DNA from: Macrobrachium rosenbergii
Lineage: Eukaryota; Arthropoda; Malacostraca; Decapoda; Palaemonidae
Direction: 5' to 3'
Assembly: GCF_040412425.1 (NCBI RefSeq)
Contig: NC_089795.1
Span: forward strand, 79,032,663 to 79,096,662
DNA length: 64,000 nucleotides
The notes under the pieces: model-generated
Seen by the model: the letters and a program-made list of their open reading frames with translations, nothing else
The model's database searches: none
What the model was told of the DNA's origin: nothing
Program-made: the position numbers and the translations under genes
Shown here: positions 42,091 through 54,352 of the stretch, piece by piece
Layout of the letters: the number at the start of each line of letters is the position of its first letter
Position numbering within the stretch: position 1 is the stretch's first letter

Positions 42091-42931
42091 AAAGACAAAG
42101 TTGTCACTTTAAGTTGCATCGCATCAGGCATAAATATTTAAATTCACGTCATGCAGTATTCCTGCATAACATTTTGTATTTTCGTATAGAACTTTTCTCA
42201 TTCATAAAACAAGGAAAAAGATGCCAAGTGAATCCCCGGCATTTTCCAGGAAGATAATACCTGAACGAGATGGTCATTTAGAATATTACCGTTTTTAGCC
42301 GCAAGGAAGTCGAGGACGGCTAATAGTTACGCGGTTGATGACTGTGGTTTTATTGTCTGATTGTAGGTGTGGCGCCTAGTAAGCTTAATTAGCATAATTA
42401 TTTATCTTCAATATACTTCCGGTTTTTTACTCTTGAGCTTTATAATGTTTGGATTGTGTTTTGTCACAGAGAGAGATATCAGTACGGGAAATGGTACAAC
42501 TGAATGGCCCTTTTTTCTTTTGAAGTCATTTTGTGAAATCATCATATGAAATATCAGCTTATTATGCTGGTTAGATATCAACAAATATAACAGGAATGGA
42601 GTGGAAAGGTTTTGTAGTAAAACTAAACAAAGATATTTGTAAACTTCTCAACTGTATTTTAAGGTTACTGTACATGCAAGATTTCCGAAGCTGTGACAAA
42701 CAAGATGAAGTATTTTCTGATTTAAGCGAAAATTGTTGGGTTAGTCACAAACATTAGCGGGTTTCAGGCTTTCCGCAGGTTCTTTTTAAATGTGGTTAAC
42801 ACGCGTTGCTGAGATACGTAGCCACTGTAAAGTATAATACGTTCTCATGGTCGATAAAAAGCACATCTTTCATTTAAGTGCCTGTTAAACTACGAGTGAT
42901 AAATATAAATGTTAAGTTGGTGCTGAGATGA

Positions 42932-43025
<94 letters not shown>

Positions 43026-43860
43026 ATGTATAATATATACACAAAATTTTACATCTCAACACACACATACATATATGTGTGTGTGAGGAGAAACGTGTAT
43101 AACATATATATATATACATGTATATACTTATGTAAATATATATGTGTATATATATAATATATAATACACACAAACACACTCACACACATATTGCTACTTC
43201 AGTAACAAAGCAAATGTGTACGTGTCTTCATCGGGCAACTGACGAGAATGATACAAACGAAGCGAAAGCAGATTACCGAAGTGAAATGAGCTTTGGTGGG
43301 AAATCCAAGGAAACCTGGAAAGCGTTACGCGTTTCGTTTCGAAAAGTTATTTGCTTGACCCATGCATTCATCGTGGGGTGTGTGAGGGGTGACAGATGGC
43401 ATATTGAAGAGTTAAAATCGATAGAGACTATAGACAGCAGGGTGAAGTGATAGACACTTACTAACTTTTTGAGGCGTGTGTTCGCTATATGGAAAATTTT
43501 TTTTATTTTTTTTATTTTTTTAAATTATCGTGGAAAAGCTTCATCCTGCTTAGTATAGGTTTTGCTACCAAGGACTTGAGGATTATCGTGCGAGCTCTGT
43601 TACGTACTATTTATATTTACATTCCTTTATCTACCAGATTACGTACGAGATTACGAATTACGTACAGTTACGATTAATTTTCGTAACAATCGAGGATGCT
43701 CTTCGCCTGTAAGACAGATTTGATACAGTAACGTAGCTTCAAGCATACCGTTGTCATAATTTGTCTTTTATGTTATAATTTGTCTGCGGTGACTGTGGTT
43801 ATTTTACTTCTAAATAGTCCTTGCATTCATTTTCTGAACTTAATTGTATCATTCAGAAGG
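42091..43860. other. no gene recognised
   Basis: Contains (AT)n(GT)n at 42937-43025 and mixed TA/CA tracts up to 43190. Confidence 0.4.
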
Positions 43861-44020
43861 ACGTCGGCGGTAATTGATTTTCACGCCTTTTGTATGTCCT
43901 TAACATTGTGGGGAGATGTTAAGTTTAATTAACACACACACAGACGTTGACGGTAATTGATTTTCACGCCTTTTGTATGTCCTTAAAATTGTGGGGAGAT
44001 GTTAAGTTTAATTAACACAT
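43861..44020 (+). repeat. 83-bp tandem duplication
   Basis: Two near-identical copies start at 43861 (ACGTCGGCGGTAATTG) and 43944 (ACGTTGACGGTAATTG). Each ends in TTAATTAACACA followed by a CA or TA/TG tract. Confidence 0.92.
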
Positions 44021-44023
44021 ATA

Positions 44024-44056
44024 TGTGTGTGTGCGCGTGTGTGCGCGCGCGCGCGC
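44024..44056. repeat. alternating (GT)n(GC)n tract, Z-DNA-prone
   Basis: Strict purine-pyrimidine alternation, ending in seven or more GC dinucleotides. It directly follows the 83-bp duplication. Confidence 0.9.
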
Positions 44057-45279
44057 TAGTGTGTCTGTCTGAGTATACTCCAATGCTATCAATATCACGT
44101 TCTTCTGACAGTCTGTTGTTTCGTGATAAGAATAAGTATACCCATGTCTGATTGTTTCGTGGGTAAGCTATTAACTGTATTAATTGTCCTTTCTTCATCA
44201 GGGCCTCTGTTTAATTGCACCCCCCCCCCTTCATCAGGGCATCTTCTCATGATCATAGATATTTTTCTGAATTCCAGTTAAACTGCAAAAAAAAAAAAAA
44301 AAAAAAAAATAGAGGATTGTGTATTTTTCCAACGTCTCAAGGCATCTGTGTTGTCCTTTCCGATTTGGAACATCGCTTGTGTAATTAGGGTGCTGGTTCT
44401 TGTGTTTTCTCTCTCAAAATGGTTGACTCCTCTTGATAATATTTTGGACACACATCTGTTGTGCTGAGGGAGAGGGTCATTACCACTCTCTGGTGGCCTG
44501 GTAACACCTACTTGGTTCTTACATCTCACATTCTGGTATGTCGGTTGGCCTTGGAATTTTCCTTTCTTCGGTTTTCCCTAATTCGACTTTCCTTCTTCCC
44601 TTCGGCCTTTCGCGAAATTTGAATTAATAATTGTAAAAGGACAATAAATCCCCGTAGGTTATTTTGTTTTTGTTTTTTTATTTTGTTCATAAATAATTTT
44701 CGCAAAAGCATTATTTCGTCTTCTAAACACACACAATTATGTTTAAGCATTCTCAACAAGTGCCGCGTAGAACTCCGAAATGTATTGATTTATTAGTCAT
44801 TATCTTGTGTAACCACAGTCTTTGTTTTGTTATCGCTCTTTCCTAAACATTTTACTTATATGCCTCAATGGCAATATACAGTACATTGTAAAAGGATAAT
44901 AGATGCCGCAGTTAGGATTTTCATTATTCCAAAGAACTGGCTGGATTTCTATGGCAATATGGAAGGGTGTTTAGCTTTGTGATTGCAGGTTTTCGAGACT
45001 AGATCTCATTAGTAAATTTGTTTCTTAGTCAGATTCCCATTCCGTAGGAATTTTTTTTTCTTTCTTTTTTGCGTCAGGTTTGTGTCCGAGATCTTTAGGC
45101 AACTTAGCAAAGTATGGTAAATGCTTTTGTACCAGATACATCTCTTAATTTGTTAAAAAATATGAGTGCCATCAATTTCTTACTTCGCTGTTCTCATTTT
45201 GAGGTGTCATTAAGTACATTTTGATGGGTCAGAAGCATGATCTTTAGGGAAAGTATGTAAGTCTAGTCAGTACAAAAGT
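44057..45279. other. no gene recognised
   Basis: C9 run at 44220 and A24 run at 44286-44309; otherwise unremarkable. Confidence 0.4.
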
Positions 45280-45685
45280 ATTTGGAGATTGCAAACCTCC
45301 ACCAGAGCTGAGCAACCCCCACCTTCCTCCTCCATTGAAAGATCCTTCTTCCTAAAAGTTAAATTTTATCTCTCGGAATCTAATCACCTGTTGCTAGTCA
45401 CAAAGTAGTTGTTAAACTGGTTGCCAGACTTTACAGTAATAAAGCGTACTGTTTCGGTTCCTTAAGCCTGGAATGTTATGAAACATACTGAACAATCCAT
45501 CCCCCCCTTCCCCAAAACTCTCCTCCCTCACCACCGAGCATCACTTTTCCAAAAAGTTATCCTCTTACCTCCGCCAAAATCTAATCGCTTGTTACCAGTG
45601 ATGAGGCCCAACTTTGGGAGAATTTTCGTAAAAATCGACACTTAACTCTTTACGTAATCCTGCTAACAAACCGAACGAAAAAAAA
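45280..45685 (+). repeat. probable interspersed repeat with internal duplication
   Basis: Two related halves: 45300-45410 (CCTCCTCCATTGAAAGATCC...CGGAATCTAATCACCTGTTG) and 45510-45600 (CTCCCTCACCACCGAGCATC...CAAAATCTAATCGCTTGTTA). The end TCCTGCTAACAAACCGAACG is like the CTAACAAACAAAC tail common in invertebrate dispersed repeats. Confidence 0.5.
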
Positions 45686-46774
45686 ATATCCACCTTCTTG
45701 CGGTTAATTATAAATATATTATAAATTTATGGCAGTAATTTTGATCACTGGGTTCAAATACTCTCATTACATAGAATCGGTAACGGGTATTAGATTTTCT
45801 GTCTGTTTAGGAAACACAAATATCTTTCAACCGTATCTATCTGGTAGGTGTTGAATCTCAGTTTTATATCGGGTACAATTGTTTGTTTATTTTTATTCTC
45901 CAATCTAGGATGAATACTGGAAAAATAAGACTAGAATTTTGTAGATTTTGTTTCATTATGTTTTCTCTCTGCCCTGTACAGTACATTAATTGGAGTAGGT
46001 TTTTCTAGTCTGATTATTTTCTAATGAAGCAAGCTTATGTAATTACGTGTTGCTGGGTTCACAGCATTTGAAGCCATTCTTATTTTCTAGGATTAACACA
46101 GAACACATTGAAAACCTCCATTGTTAGAAATTTTTGCTTTCCTTTCCGGGGTCATGCAATGTCCCGTTTTGGGATAATTGGAGGTGCAATTATTAATATT
46201 AATATGGTCGTTGTAGTAATTGCGATATATGAGCTATGTAAAACCTAGTATTTTCCGTTGAGTATTCATATTGACTTATTTTTTGGTAGCTTGCTGGGTG
46301 CTCCTGTATTGATTTAGTGTGTAGCCTTAAAGCAAAAGTGTATGTAACATAGTACTTATTGCTCAACTTCGAAGCCACACGTCAATGTCTTATGTTACTC
46401 TAGTTTCGTTTAAACGCATGAATTATTACCGGTAGATACTTTCCCTCGTATTTATTTATTAATTCGTGAGATTAATTGAACCTCGGATACTAAGCATGCT
46501 AAAGGTAACGTTACCTCCATGGGTGACCTTGCGGCTCGTCAGAGGAAAAAATTGCCTAATATTTTGAATCTCGAAAAGTACCTTGAATATATTTAATTAT
46601 TCCTCTCCTCGCGATGTCTATAAACTGTATGATTTTAATCATGTACGTTTGACGGCGATGCATCGTGTTGCGTTAGACGTTGCTTAAAAATATTTTGAAA
46701 TGTAATATAAAACACTTTCTCTTCTTATCGTGTTCATGTAGAGAATAGTGGATATAATGATCATTTATTACTCG
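45686..46774. other. no gene recognised
   Basis: AT-rich; one perfect palindrome, GGTAACGTTACC, at 46505-46516. Confidence 0.4.
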
Positions 46775-47016
46775 GAGGAGATAGTACCGTTTTCGAAAAG
46801 GAATGTGTGCAACGATGTTATGCAATTCTTCAAGATGAACATAACATTATTCCTAAGTTGGGGAGGTCGAATTTCGTTTAGTATTGTGTAGGATAATATG
46901 GAGGAGGTAGCAACATATTAGGAAAGGAATACGTATAATATTATTATACAATTCTTCAAGATAACATAAACATCATTCGCAACCCGAGGAGGCCGAAATT
47001 CTTTTACTATTATGTA
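46775..47016 (+). repeat. diverged tandem duplication, about 120 bp
   Basis: Both copies read GGAGGAG(A/G)TAG...AAAGGAAT...CAATTCTTCAAGAT...AACAT...ATTC...GAGG(T/C)CGAA...TA(G/C)TATT(G/A)TGTAG, offset by about 120 bp. Confidence 0.7.
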
Positions 47017-47465
47017 GAAGAACAAAATAGAAAATTTATTATGAAGGGAGGTGGTCAGCAATAATGCTGCTGATAAATTCTAATCAAGTGGAATCTTTTA
47101 ATTTTTTCTTTTGTTATGAAACACAAAGCAAGTAGTTGAATATATTTACAAAGCAAGTAACTGAATTTATTTATTGTACAGTAAGAGTGGAATATTTGAT
47201 GAAGAGAGTCTAGTCTTCTCTCAAGGCTGAAATCGAAAGTCCTTGAAGAAATGGAAGACTTGAAAGTTAGCCGCTGTGCAAGAGTTATGCTGCTTGATAT
47301 TTTCGGTCTTGTAAAGTATTCACATTTTTCCAGTTTTATAAATTTTCCCTAAATGAGCCCCCTTAACTAACAGCCACCGAAAGTAGTTTTCAGAGAAAAT
47401 AAAAGGAAATGCACTCAAACCTTCAACCATTTTTGCGGGTGGATCGTCGAGACAGGAAGAAATGG

Positions 47466-47471
47466 TTTATT
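47466..47471 (-). terminator. candidate polyA signal of gene B
   Basis: AATAAA on the minus strand, 176 bp after the gene B stop codon. Confidence 0.45.
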
Positions 47472-47646
47472 AGCATCTCATCAGTCAGAAATTAATAATG
47501 ATTTAAATATGAAAAAACATCCCAAGTACCGTCAACCACTTCTAAGAAATTTTTTTTCCCGTAATCATAGAGTTATGAGAAGATATTAGCATCTCTCCTT
47601 TTGGAAATTAATAACCAAGGTAGGCTTTCCCCGGGAGAAATCACAT

Positions 47647-47886
47647 CTATAATATTTCCAGTTCGTTGATGGAGTCGACTCCCATGACGATGGCAGACAG
47701 CTTGTTTAATTTGCTGTCTTCGCTCTCGTTGCCGAATATCGACTGGTCGAACTTGTCGAGGTTTTTCCTGATGTCGTCCTTGAAGCAGGCGCTCGTCCTC
47801 GTCTCCCGCTCGCACTTCATGGCCGTCAGCAGGCGTTGGAGGTTGAGGGGAAGTGGCGACTTGAGCTTCTCGATGGGGATACAGTA
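47647..47886 (-). CDS. gene B exon 6 (C-terminus)
   Basis: 79 codons and TAG. YCIPIEKLKSPLPLNLQRLL, then KCERETRTSACFKDDIRKNL, ending SINELEIL. This is the best conserved exon between the paralogues and noticeably GC-richer than its introns. Confidence 0.87.
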   Translation of the reverse strand, partial: YCIPIEKLKSPLPLNLQRLLTAMKCERETRTSACFKDDIRKNLDKFDQSIFGNESEDSKLNKLSAIVMGVDSINELEIL

Positions 47887-50800
47887 CTGAAAACAAAAGT
47901 CCTTACTGCTGTAATTTAAAACCAGAAAGGAAGATATCGAATTTTGTTTTTATTGAAAGGAATGATTAGTCGTATTATTTTTGAGGCGATGTAAAAAATT
48001 ATATATATATATATTATATATACACACACACATATATGTATATATACATATATATATTAGTTTTAAAGTTGTGCCATTGTAGATATGAAAACATTACATT
48101 TGAATGTTCTCTCAAAGAAAAGATTACCTGGAATCAGAAATGTCAAAGAAAAAGTTTCCTACAGTTGGAAATGGCTGGCTCAGTAACGTCAGTGGAATCT
48201 AAAATTCTGTAGTTGATTAAAATCCAACCGGTATTATGGTTCGGTAAATACCCAGTTAAACTCAGAACTAATGAGAAAAGGAAAATGTGTGGAGGTAAAT
48301 AATAACCCGACCTTTTCCATCGCTCCATAATACCCACTTGAGCCCAAAAACTAATACAGGAAAATTTGTTGATGTATTTCCAGGCCCTTTTGTTGACCCC
48401 GTAAAGAACCGTTTGAGCTCAGAACTAATAAGAGAAACAGAGTAGAAGCTGAAGTCAAACAACAACTCACCGTTAAATCATTACAGTAGGAGATGCCATC
48501 AGTGAGGTCCCTCTTCAAACCTTCGCTTATGGGCATACTCTTGTACCTCTCAATAGCAGTTCTAATGTTCAGGTTGAGGTATTCGTCAATCTGTAAGATT
48601 TGCGTTTTTTCAAGTTAGATTTTTAGAATTTATAAAGGTCTTGTTAAATGATAAGGTTTTGAGATTTTTATTTTCAGAAGGCATGAATATACCGTTCGAT
48701 ATTCTTTAAAAATATATGGTAAATATCTGGTTAGAAATTTTTTCAGAGGTATAAAGCTGAGGTGGAAGTTCCATTTGATTTTTGAAAGATGAACTGATAA
48801 ATTTACAGTGTCGTCTTGAGTAAAATATGGGGGTTGGGGAAGAGTTCTAAATAGCTGAGCCACTTTTGGCTATGGGATACAACTTTTCAGTGGATTCTTA
48901 ATGATGATTCTTTTATCCATATGATGATTAGTCAGTTAAAAGTGTCGTCATTACGACAGTAAATTATTACAGAACGACAGAAAAATCTGCCACTCCTTTT
49001 TTCATATGTTCAGAGATTCTCATTTGAAGACTGAAAAACATTTTAATTCAGGCAGGCAAGATTATCCTCTGGAGTTACGCCAACAGTTGCATAGTTTCAA
49101 AAAAAAATCTTTTTCGTGTGGTTTGTCAGTGGTGGTAATTTCCTTTCGGAGAATGACGAATTACGTCTTGGACATCGTAGAATACATTCATTAGGAATTG
49201 AAAGATACTTTAAGTTCAGGGAAGGGGGGCGGGGAGAAAAAAATTTGTTACTCACAACGCCAAGTCTGTAGAGCGTGCATGTATAGTTGCTCAGAGCTGC
49301 TGTGATCTTGTGGATCGAATCTAGAAGGTAATATCTGTTGAAGGCGGGTTCAGGTTGCTGCTGTTCTTCCTGTTGGTGATGCTGTAGCAGCGGTTTTGGC
49401 TGCTGTTGCTGTGGGACTTCTTCTGTTACAGGTGCTGCTTTTTCGGCTGAGCGTGTCTGGAAAGGACTTGATGTTAGTGACACATATATGGGGATGTGTT
49501 TGTACAGTATATGCATTTCCAACTTCATGCGTATATGTATTATTTGTTTATGATACGGTATTTCGGGTATAATAAAAGGTGTATTTATTAGTCCAATTGC
49601 AATGAAAAAGCTTGTATACTGAATGCATATGAGTAATTTGCAATCGGTAAAGATTGTAGCAATCTTTAGTAATATATTGTATTTCGATTCATTTAGAATT
49701 TCTTGTGAAGTTTGTATAACAAAGGACTAAAACGAATGGCATTTTAGTTGCAATGTAATTTTTGAATGCATATACTAATTTCCGGTAACACCTTTTATAC
49801 GTAGCAGCGTACTTAAGGAGACTTTAGGGACATGGCCCACATGAAACCTACCTGTACTACGTGAATGTGAGAATGAGGGTGCGCGACCTGTCCTGAAGGT
49901 CCGACATGAATATGATTTGGGAGCGGGACATATAGAGGCTGTCCTCCAATATTAGTGGGAAACCCCTGAAACAACAAACAAAGGATTTAGATATGAAACT
50001 GTTATGTGGGAAGTTGTAAAATCAAAGGAAAAAGCTGTTTTAGCATATATGGACGCAGAAAATCTTATGACAAAGTCGGTAGGTAGGCTGTGTGGAAGGT
50101 GTTGAGAGCGTGTGACACAGAAAATAAGTTGTCGAGAGCAAATCTGACTTTTTCTGTTGGAAGGAAAGTATGTGTTAGTATATATAGACGTGTGAGTGAC
50201 TTGTTTGCTGTTAAGGTTTCCCTGTGACAAGGTACTGTTATGTCCCCATGACTTTCAATACCTTTACGTGTGGGCTGATGTGAGAATTCAAAGAAAGGAC
50301 TTGTGGAATAAGAAAATGAGTCGTAAATTGAGTTTGGAATAGTTGATATTCACAGATGAGGCAGAACTGATTAGGAATGGTGAAGGGAAACTGAAGAAAT
50401 TATTTTAAAGACTTAACAGTGTCGGCTAGAGAAAAAAGCTAAGAGTAAATGTGAGCAAGAGTGAGAAGGTTATAAGGACAATAGAAAGCAGAAAGATGGG
50501 TCAATGAATGTTAATATTTTAGTGGAAGAATGGGAGTGTTTTATTTGTATTAGTATTTAGGGGTAAATTCAAGGGATGATGGTGGGACGAGAGATGCAAG
50601 AACGGCAGCAGGGAGTGTGCAAAACTGGGAAGAGATTTATATCATATATTGATGCCAGTATGGAAATGTATGAAGTGGTTGTTAATTCAACTTTCCCATA
50701 TGGAAGTGATGTGGATGCTGAATGCAAGTGTAAGAAAAAGCTTAAAGCAGTTGAGATAAACAGAAGGTGAAAGTGTGGATCAGAGAGTTTTGAGACAATT

Positions 50801-51187
50801 TGGCCATGCAGAAAGAATGTAGGACTATAGGTTGGTGGTCAAATAACGTAGAATTTGAAAGTCTCAAGAGGAAGGAGAGGAAGACACATAAAGACCTGGA
50901 TAGTTGGTGTGGAAGAGGTCTTGAAATGGAAAGAGCCTTACTATTCAGAAAATCCAAGAGTGCGATTAAGATAGAGGTGAATGTTAAAGTGTCAGTAGGG
51001 TTGGGAAAGCTTTGCTGATGAACTGTCTTTACAGGTGTATAAAATGGCCAATGTAATAGAAAGTTTTTTTTTTTTTTTAAATGTGTTCATCCACGATGAA
51101 TATGGCAGTGGCTTGCGTACTGTTTTTCTTCAGTGCAACTATTACCTGTTGGGTGAAGTGATTTAACGTTTTATATATATATATATG

Positions 51188-51238
<51 letters not shown>

Positions 51239-52107
51239 CATGAAAAACAAATGATAGAAGGATTTTCCCGTTACAACAGTTGGCAAAGTCTAAGGATGTT
51301 ACTTATGTTACAACACTCAAGACAGGCAGTGTGATGCATTTACGAATCCCACCCCGAGCATTAATGGGAACAAAGGGAACGGTTAGACTACTGACTGATT
51401 TTGTGCTTCAGACTACCGTCTCTGTTTTATTTTGAAATAATCCCGATGAAATTTACGGACTCGACCTTGACAGGTGTCGAATATTATATAAATCGGGGAG
51501 TACAGGAGTAGGGGGAAAGTTCCAGACTTACGAAATGCGAGTAGGTCTGATAGTCAATTCTGTGCAGGCTGGAAACTGGATACTGCTGGCACTCCTGTTG
51601 CACGGCAACCACCTCGGCCAAGTAGCCGTAGTAAATCTCCTCCCCTAAACAGCTTGCCATGACCTGCGTAGGAGAAAATGTCGCGTTCAAAGGCTATTTG
51701 AATTGGTGATTAGTAAGTTTCAAATAACCTCCAAGACTACAGAAGGTATTGTGGTCAACTGTATGTATATATGTATATATACGTATATAGATGTATTTGT
51801 ATATATTAATATAATCATCATTATCAACATCATCATCGCCACCCTTGTCTCTCCTGTGCTTTTAACTTCCACAAACCTCCACACTTCTCCAGTCTTCAAT
51901 TACATCAATAAGATAGAATTCGGACTGAACACAGCTCCGTATCTCTATGCATCAAACGTTGAATTATTTTGAAATGTGGGACACCCATTTTATTTACAAT
52001 GAAATATAGCTTTTTAATGATGAATTCAAATTTCTATTAGGGTTAATTGCAACTCATTAAAAATTACATATAGGCCTGGCAATCTGTTATATATATATAT
52101 ATATATA

Positions 52108-52191
<84 letters not shown>

Positions 52192-53597
52192 CAGATTGCC
52201 AGACCGAAATTTTTAATGAGTTGCAATTTAGCCTAATGACACATTTGAATTCATCATGAAAAGCTATATTTCATTGTAAAAATAAAATGGGTGTCCATTA
52301 CGTTCAAAATAATTCAACGTTTAATGCATAGAGATACTGAGCTGTGTTCAGTCCGAATTCTATCTTATTGATGTGATTGTGTAAAACTCAGTTACACGCT
52401 CAGAACATGTATATTTGGGAAAATAGTCATCAGTATGACTGTTTCCTTTCCACGTAGTTACAGCTGATATTTTGATAATTGGCCCACACATACAGCTTTT
52501 TACGGGGAAGTGGTTGCGATTAATGTCAGTTTTCCATGTTATGGCCTTCCAAGTCAGAATTTCAATTCCGTGATTTCCTGAAGCAAATTTTGAAATTGGG
52601 AGACCTGTTACTATTGACTTTATAAATTGGCAATGATATATATAGGCTTTTGTATGTTGAGAAGGACCCGTATAAACCTTTCTGTGTGGGTTTTGTGTCC
52701 ATATCTCTCGTAATTTTTGGAATGGTAACAGAAATTGGTTTTTCTTAGAGATCCCTACTATTTGGAGATGACGAGGCATTTGCAGTGGGAACCGGGCCAA
52801 AGATTTGTCTTCACTTTTTAAGAAATATTTTCAAAGGTCACAAGAATTGAGTGGTTAAATATCTTTAAGTATAATATCAAAAGATATGCGACTTTTCACT
52901 TCCACTTCTCCCCTTGTCCGTATTTAATACGCATAGATTATTATGAGTTTTGCACAGTAACATGGTTAAATATACTATTAAATATACTATGCATACTGAG
53001 CACATCTCCTTAGCTCATGACCCTTCTTAAGAAGAGTTTCATTCCAGCATGAAATATAACTTTTCATGATGAAATCAGTCGTTTTGTTAAGTTAAATATG
53101 AATTAATTAATAACAACCTAAGTCATTTGTAGGTACACACATATATATATATTTATATACACATACATACACACACATATAAATGTGTCTGTATATCCCG
53201 TAGTTGAATGATTTAATGTAATTTTCTTCTGCCATTTCTCATAATGTAAAACTGGTTACGTATTTTCATGTATACTCGGAACTAATTTATTCGTCACCTC
53301 TTCCAAATGAACGAGCCAAGAGGAGCTGCCTGGGGATTGAGAAATTTCCATTTTACAAGATGAATGTAAAAACGGGGTCTTCATCATTAGAATTAAGCGG
53401 AGAGTAATGAGAGGAAGCCAGGATAACGAGATGAGGATGCGATAAGCAAGGTTGCAGAAGCGCCGTGATTACTAGGAACTATTTTTAACGAGGGCTAATA
53501 CTCACTTTACCGAAGCCGTATTTCTCAAAGAACGCCTCCTGCGCTCCGATGACGGCAGCCGTGGATAAAAGGAGAGCGATGGAGCGCCACATGATTT
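47647..53597 (-). CDS. gene B: secreted cysteine-containing protein of unrecognised family, 297 aa, six coding exons
   Basis: Exons 53506-53592 (from ATG), 51532-51663, 49852-49965, 49256-49456, 48471-48590 and 47647-47886 join with consensus GT-AG sites, all in phase 0, into one open frame ending TAG. Visible layout: signal peptide (residues 1-17), helical Cys segment (about 30-73; SCLGEE, ECQQ), a His/Pro segment (74-111; HIHVGPSGQ, HPHSHIHVV), a Gln/Pro/Glu linker (112-150), then predicted helices with Cys in NYTCTL, SYC, YCIP, MKC and SACFKDD. The most conserved block against gene A is the last exon (EKLKSPLPL, CER.TR..ACFK.D.RKN). I do not recognise the family, and an even mix of cysteines suggests a disulphide-bonded extracellular protein. 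A non-coding first exon with a TATA promoter lies at about 55.7 kb. Introns carry a large foldback and a LINE remnant. Confidence 0.82.
47887..49255. other. gene B introns 5 and 4 (around exon 5)
   Basis: TA-rich tract at 48001-48058. A phrase with AGCTCAGAACTAATRAGARA recurs on either side of 48262 and 48420 (two to three short degenerate repeats between 48235 and 48440). No other feature. Confidence 0.5.
48471..48590 (-). CDS. gene B exon 5
   Basis: 40 codons. IDEYLNLNIRTAIERYKSMP continues to LKRDLTDGISYCNDLT. Acceptor atcttacag, donor ACG|gtgagt. Contains one Cys that gene A has lost. Confidence 0.84.
49256..49456 (-). CDS. gene B exon 4 (Gln-rich linker and first core helix)
   Basis: 67 codons. 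A Gln/Pro/Glu-rich stretch (about 38 residues) precedes FNRYYLLDSIHKITAALSNY and TCTLYRLGV. Only the second half is conserved in gene A; the linker differs in length. Donor GTT|gtgagt. Confidence 0.84.
49852..49965 (-). CDS. gene B exon 3 (His-rich)
   Basis: 38 codons. GFPTNIGGQPLYVPLPNHIH leads into GPSGQVAHPHSHIHVVQ. Acceptor gtttgtttcag, donor CAG|gtaggt. Seven His in the second half could bind metal, but that is speculation. Confidence 0.82.
50335..51010 (+). mobile_element. non-LTR retrotransposon remnant in gene B intron 2
   Basis: Plus-strand pieces in order: FTDEAELIRNGEGKLKKLF (degraded YADD box region), KQKDGSMNVN, MEMYEVVVNSTFPYGSDVD (thumb 'YGsEvW' region) and RQFGHAERM, then GRKTHKDLDSW-type sequence. 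This is the usual order of the second half of a LINE reverse transcriptase. Many stops and frame changes. Antisense to gene B. Confidence 0.7.
51174..51236. repeat. (AT)n microsatellite
   Basis: In gene B intron 2, right after the LINE remnant. Confidence 0.95.
51532..51663 (-). CDS. gene B exon 2
   Basis: 44 codons. VMASCLGEEIYYGYLAEVVA is followed by VQQECQQ. Acceptor ctcctacgcag, donor TTC|gtaagt. Matches gene A exon 2. Confidence 0.85.
51898..52377. mobile_element. 480-bp foldback element with about 190-bp arms and a (TA)n centre
   Basis: Left arm 51898-52088 and right arm 52190-52377 are inverted copies over their whole length, for example ACATCAATAAGATAGAATTC at the left end and its complement at the right end, and GGCAATCTGTTATA next to the centre. 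The loop is about 100 bp of (TA)n. It lies in gene B intron 1, so the pre-mRNA can form a long duplex. No clear target-site duplication and no ORF. Confidence 0.9.
52378..53505. other. rest of gene B intron 1
   Basis: A minus-strand frame of 146 codons (52360-52800) partly overlaps the foldback arm. It has no motif I recognise and may be retroelement-derived. Confidence 0.35.
53506..53597 (-). CDS. gene B exon with start codon and signal peptide
   Basis: Acceptor ctgtatttgcag at 53598, five untranslated bases (AAATC), ATG at 53592-53590, then 29 codons. MWRSIALLLSTAAVIGAQE has a charged start and a hydrophobic core, with likely cleavage at AVIGA|QE. Donor AAA|gtgagt. The 5-nt leader before ATG is the same length in gene A. 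Confidence 0.85.
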
Positions 53598-54352
53598 CTG
53601 CAAATACAGTATACAGAACTGGGATTAATATAGGGCACTGTAATTATTGTCGGGGTTGAAGCCCACCCTTTTTTTTTCGCTTCTTTTTATTTTCATCTTA
53701 TAGTATGAGCCTCGACTGCTAGCCAGGGTTAGGTGCAGGAAAGGATTGCCACCCCCTTCCGTGAAGTTGGGCAAGTATGAGTATTCCAAGAGCAATAAAA
53801 TATAACTATTACGTTGCAAAAGCCATGAATTGTTGTTGCCACATTATAAAAGCAATAAACTGTAACTGTTAGGGCGCGTCCACGCTATAGCAACTCGTCG
53901 CATTCGTATCACAAACAATGTTGCAAACAGTCATGGGTCAGTGCTGGATAACGGTATGAAGTGGTTAGGACTACCAAAAAGTCGTTCACTTGTTTTTAAC
54001 CTGTTTGTGATAAGCGTGCGTCAAGTTACCGACAGGTGTTTATAACATATTTTACTGTAGTGTGAAAGCAGTGAAATAAAACTTACAATTTACATTCTAA
54101 AATAAAAGATAGAGGGCATGTTTCGTAATAAAAATCCCATGAAAAGTGTAGTAAGGGTTTATGAATATGAATAATAATAAAAAATTTTGTAAGAGAAAGC
54201 TCAGCTTAAACACATTAGAAGAAACCGGTAACCAGAAATAAAGCTGCTGTTGGTTGGCACACATCTTGCAAAGAGTAGCACACTGCAGTAATTATGTCTA
54301 AGCTGAACCAACTCACTTTTCCATCTTGTGCTTGGTTACTGTCGTCTGACCC
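53598..54352. other. intron between gene B non-coding exon and start exon, first part
   Basis: No recognisable feature. Confidence 0.4.

Noticed and set aside
52360..52800. 146-codon minus-strand frame in gene B intron
   Set aside because: Overlaps the foldback arm at its end and has no recognised domain. Kept only as possible retroelement debris.
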